From an uncultured Sulfitobacter sp. (GTDB taxonomy: Bacteria > Pseudomonadota > Alphaproteobacteria > Rhodobacterales > Rhodobacteraceae), in the NCBI GenBank assembly GCA_937923365.1, contig CALAIJ010000028.1, forward strand, positions 1 through 8,014: a DNA stretch of 8,014 bases. Direction: 5' to 3'. The notes under the pieces are model-generated. The model did no database searches, was not told the origin of the DNA, and was given only the letters and a program-made list of their open reading frames with translations. This document shows positions 6,278 to 8,014 of the stretch, piece after piece (the stretch's first letter is position 1; each line of letters opens with the position of its first letter). Both the position numbers and the translations under genes were made by a program.

Positions 6278-6439
6278 CTACTAAGGTCTGGTTGAGGGGC
6301 GAAAAGACCTCCGAACAAGGCTCATAAGGGCAGGCAGGCAAATGTTAACGAATACCACCGCAGGTTCTGCGCGCGCTTTTTGTGTGTGCGATGTGCAGAT
6401 GACGGCTGTGCAACCTATTGCGATTAAAGGCTTATTTCT

Positions 6440-7798
6440 GTGAGCGGGCGTCTTGTCCTGCCGCTGGTGATGTTGTTGAACGCTTGCGTTCCCGCCTCCC
6501 AGCCAGATGTGGCCACCCGCGCAATCTCCACCGGCAGCACCCTGCCGCCGATGAAAAATTTCTCCGCTTCGCTGCCAACAGCACCGGTTCGGTCGAATAA
6601 TGATCTGGCTTTGGACTTTATCGAGTTGTCTTTCCGTATGGAAAGCGGCCGCGATCTGGCCCGCCTCACCCGCTTTGAAGGACCAATCAGCGTCCGTGTG
6701 ACGGGCAAACCGCCGGGCACGCTGGGGTCTGACCTTAAGCGCCTGATCTCGCGTCTTCGGTCAGAGGCGCGGATTAACATCAATTTCACCACAAATGCGG
6801 ATGCGAACATCACCATCGAAGCCGTCAGCCGCGCCGACATCCGCCGCGTCTTGCCGCAGGCCGCCTGTTTTGTCGCCCCCAACGTCAGCACCTTGCAGGA
6901 ATACCGCAAATCCCGCCGCAAGATCAAAACCGACTGGGGCATTCTGGACGAACGCCGCAAGATCGCGATCTTCCTGCCCAATGACGCCTCTCCTCAAGAA
7001 GTCCGCGATTGCCTGCACGAGGAAGTGGCCCAGGCCTTGGGTCCGTTGAACGACCTTTACCGCCTGCCCGACAGCGTTTTCAACGATGACAACGTGCACA
7101 CGGTTCTGACGGGCTTTGATATGATGATCCTGCGCGCCTACTACGATCCGGCGCTGCGTTCCGGCATGTCCCGTGGGGAAGTGGCGGCCAAACTGCCTGC
7201 GATCTTCTCGCGCATTAACCCGCGCGGCAACAAGGCAGCGGGTCGCTATGCCACCCGCACACCGCAAGCATGGAGCCGCTCGATCCAGACGGCTTTGGGG
7301 CGCTCGATCTCTTCTGCCAGCCGGAAGAAGGCTGCAAGTGACGCCATTCGCATCGCAAATTCAATGGGTTGGCACGATCACCGCCGTGCCTTTTCGCATT
7401 ACGCGATGGGCCGTGTGTTGCAGGGCGACCAGCCCGAAGCCGCCCATAAACACTACCAGTTGGCGGACCGCTTTTACGCCCGCACCCCCGGCACCCGCCT
7501 GCACCGCGCCTATGTTGCCACGCAGCTGAGCGCCTATGCCGTGTCCAAAGGCGATGGCGCCCGCGCCCTGACCCTGATCGCGCCGCATATCCAGACAGCG
7601 CATGCCAACGAAAACGCGGCCTTGCTCTCGACCCTTCTGTTGCTGCGCTCCGAAGCGCTGGAGCTTGAAAACCGCCACGCCGAGGCGCGCAGCGTCAGGC
7701 TGGACAGCATCGGTTGGGCACGCTACGGCTTTGGTCCTGACTGGGCTGTGCGGGCCAAGCTGCGCGAGATTGCATCGCTGAACCCGCTCAAAGGATAA
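6440..7798 (+). CDS. DUF2927 domain lipoprotein
   Basis: The function is unknown; the protein is a 452-residue predicted lipoprotein with a DUF2927 region. A GTG at 6440 is the start: an in-frame stop lies at 6425, and AAAGG (6426-6430) is nine bases upstream. The N-terminus MSGRLVLPLVMLLNAC has a lipobox-like LNAC with C16 as the lipidated residue, so the mature protein should face the periplasm. DUF2927 spans roughly residues 52-255, from NDLALDFIELSF to CLHEEVAQALGPLNDLY (191-207), DSVFNDDN (211-218) and the FDMMILRAYYDPALRSGMS stretch (226-244). HEEVAQ looks zincin-like but lacks the second histidine of HExxH. Residues about 295-450 are rich in Ala, Leu and Tyr helices resembling tetratricopeptide-type repeats. 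It lies between moxR and a likely VWA gene, suggesting a role in the same envelope process. Confidence 0.82.
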   Translation: MSGRLVLPLVMLLNACVPASQPDVATRAISTGSTLPPMKNFSASLPTAPVRSNNDLALDFIELSFRMESGRDLARLTRFEGPISVRVTGKPPGTLGSDLKRLISRLRSEARININFTTNADANITIEAVSRADIRRVLPQAACFVAPNVSTLQEYRKSRRKIKTDWGILDERRKIAIFLPNDASPQEVRDCLHEEVAQALGPLNDLYRLPDSVFNDDNVHTVLTGFDMMILRAYYDPALRSGMSRGEVAAKLPAIFSRINPRGNKAAGRYATRTPQAWSRSIQTALGRSISSASRKKAASDAIRIANSMGWHDHRRAFSHYAMGRVLQGDQPEAAHKHYQLADRFYARTPGTRLHRAYVATQLSAYAVSKGDGARALTLIAPHIQTAHANENAALLSTLLLLRSEALELENRHAEARSVRLDSIGWARYGFGPDWAVRAKLREIASLNPLKG

Positions 7799-7814
7799 AA
7801 GCGGGCGGTAATTC

Positions 7815-7985
7815 ATGGATGTTTTGATTGTAGCGGTCTTTGGCGCTTTGATCGGTGGCTATTCGGCCAAAAGACGCGGTGGCAACCGCAAGGACGTGGC
7901 GCAATATGCCTTTGTCTATGCGATCATCTTCGCATTGGCCGGACTGCTTCTGTCGATCCTCTACACGCGTCTTTTCGCAGGGTAG
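7815..7985 (+). CDS. Small two-helix membrane protein, 56 residues
   Basis: A 56-codon gene begins 16 bases after the DUF2927 stop and ends six bases before the next start. I do not recognise a family. It has a hydrophobic N-terminal segment (about 2-15, VLIVAVFGALIGG), a basic central loop (AKRRGGNRKD, 18-27) and a second hydrophobic helix (about 31-50, through FVYAIIFALAGLLLSILY). By the positive-inside rule the loop should be cytoplasmic and both ends periplasmic. GGGCGG at 7803-7808 is a modest ribosome-binding site. The tight packing between two same-strand genes and coherent codon use support it as real. It may anchor or bridge the cytoplasmic MoxR/VWA pair and the periplasmic lipoprotein; that is inference. 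Confidence 0.72.
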   Translation: MDVLIVAVFGALIGGYSAKRRGGNRKDVAQYAFVYAIIFALAGLLLSILYTRLFAG

Positions 7986-7990
7986 TCACC

Positions 7991-8014
7991 ATGTTCCTGC
8001 CCTTCTTTGACCAG
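7991..8014 (+). CDS. Start of a probable CoxE-like VWA domain protein (cut by window end)
   Basis: Only eight codons are visible: MFLPFFDQ. AGGG at 7979-7982, overlapping the end of the previous gene, gives a good ribosome-binding site, and the start lies six bases after the preceding stop. From memory, VWA proteins of the CoxE-like group that partner MoxR ATPases often begin MFLPFF(D/E). The upstream moxR gene makes this the expected neighbour. Eight residues cannot prove the family. Confidence 0.5.

Larger units (their letters stand above)
6182..6439. other. 258-bp repeat-bearing gap between moxR and the DUF2927 gene
   Basis: No coding region is supported here. The stretch is visibly more AT-rich than its neighbours. 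It holds a small hairpin (6212-6226), phased ATTTGCC repeats (6240-6277), a 6-bp inverted repeat AGGTCT/AGACCT with a 15-nt loop (6284-6310), an inverted GGCAAAT (6337-6343), the palindrome GTTAAC (6344-6349), and CGCAG-GTT-CTGCG (6359-6371) with TTTTT five bases later. The gap is long for an operon internal spacer and suggests that the downstream genes have their own promoter and leader. I could not identify a convincing promoter. Confidence 0.6.

Noticed and set aside
6418..6600. 60-codon plus-strand frame starting in the gap before the DUF2927 gene
   Set aside because: It overlaps the lipoprotein's signal region in another frame, and the DUF2927 frame has the clear lipobox and domain.

Overview
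The window looks like a chromosomal segment of a GC-rich alphaproteobacterium. The best fit is the Roseobacter group of Rhodobacteraceae. The evidence is the single-cysteine DksA with its MKxEVFLPDDY-type N-terminus, the arginase/CtlX/ornithine cyclodeaminase operon under a divergent Lrp/AsnC regulator, and a MoxR ATPase grouped with a DUF2927 lipoprotein. The genus is not resolved. I see no tRNA, rRNA, CRISPR array, insertion sequence, phage gene or clear sign of recent transfer.

Region 1 (1-3418) is an amino-acid catabolic module. A 3'-truncated Lrp/AsnC regulator on the minus strand diverges from a tight plus-strand operon: arginase (rocF), a CtlX-type citrulline hydrolase, and ornithine cyclodeaminase (ocd). 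Arginine and citrulline are both turned into ornithine, which is then cyclised to proline with loss of ammonia. The 107-bp divergent spacer holds a cluster of CCAA/TTGG half-sites that could be the regulator's operator.

Region 2 (3443-5169) lies on the minus strand, convergent with ocd. dksA comes first, then a class A FAD-dependent aromatic-type monooxygenase. A GC hairpin followed by TTTT sits in the leader of the monooxygenase, about 20 nt before its start, and a perfect 8-bp hairpin overlaps the dksA stop codon.

Region 3 (5342-8014) lies on the plus strand, divergent from dksA. It holds a MoxR-type AAA+ ATPase, a 258-bp gap with helically phased ATTTGCC repeats, a DUF2927 lipoprotein with a helical (possibly TPR-like) C-terminus, a 56-residue two-helix membrane protein, and the first eight codons of a gene whose start (MFLPFFDQ) resembles CoxE-like VWA proteins. 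MoxR and VWA proteins usually work as a chaperone-like pair, so the two envelope proteins between them are the least characterised part of the window.

Most of the window is ordinary and well explained. The best candidate for something undescribed is the MoxR / DUF2927 lipoprotein / small membrane protein / VWA cluster together with its repeat-bearing leader.
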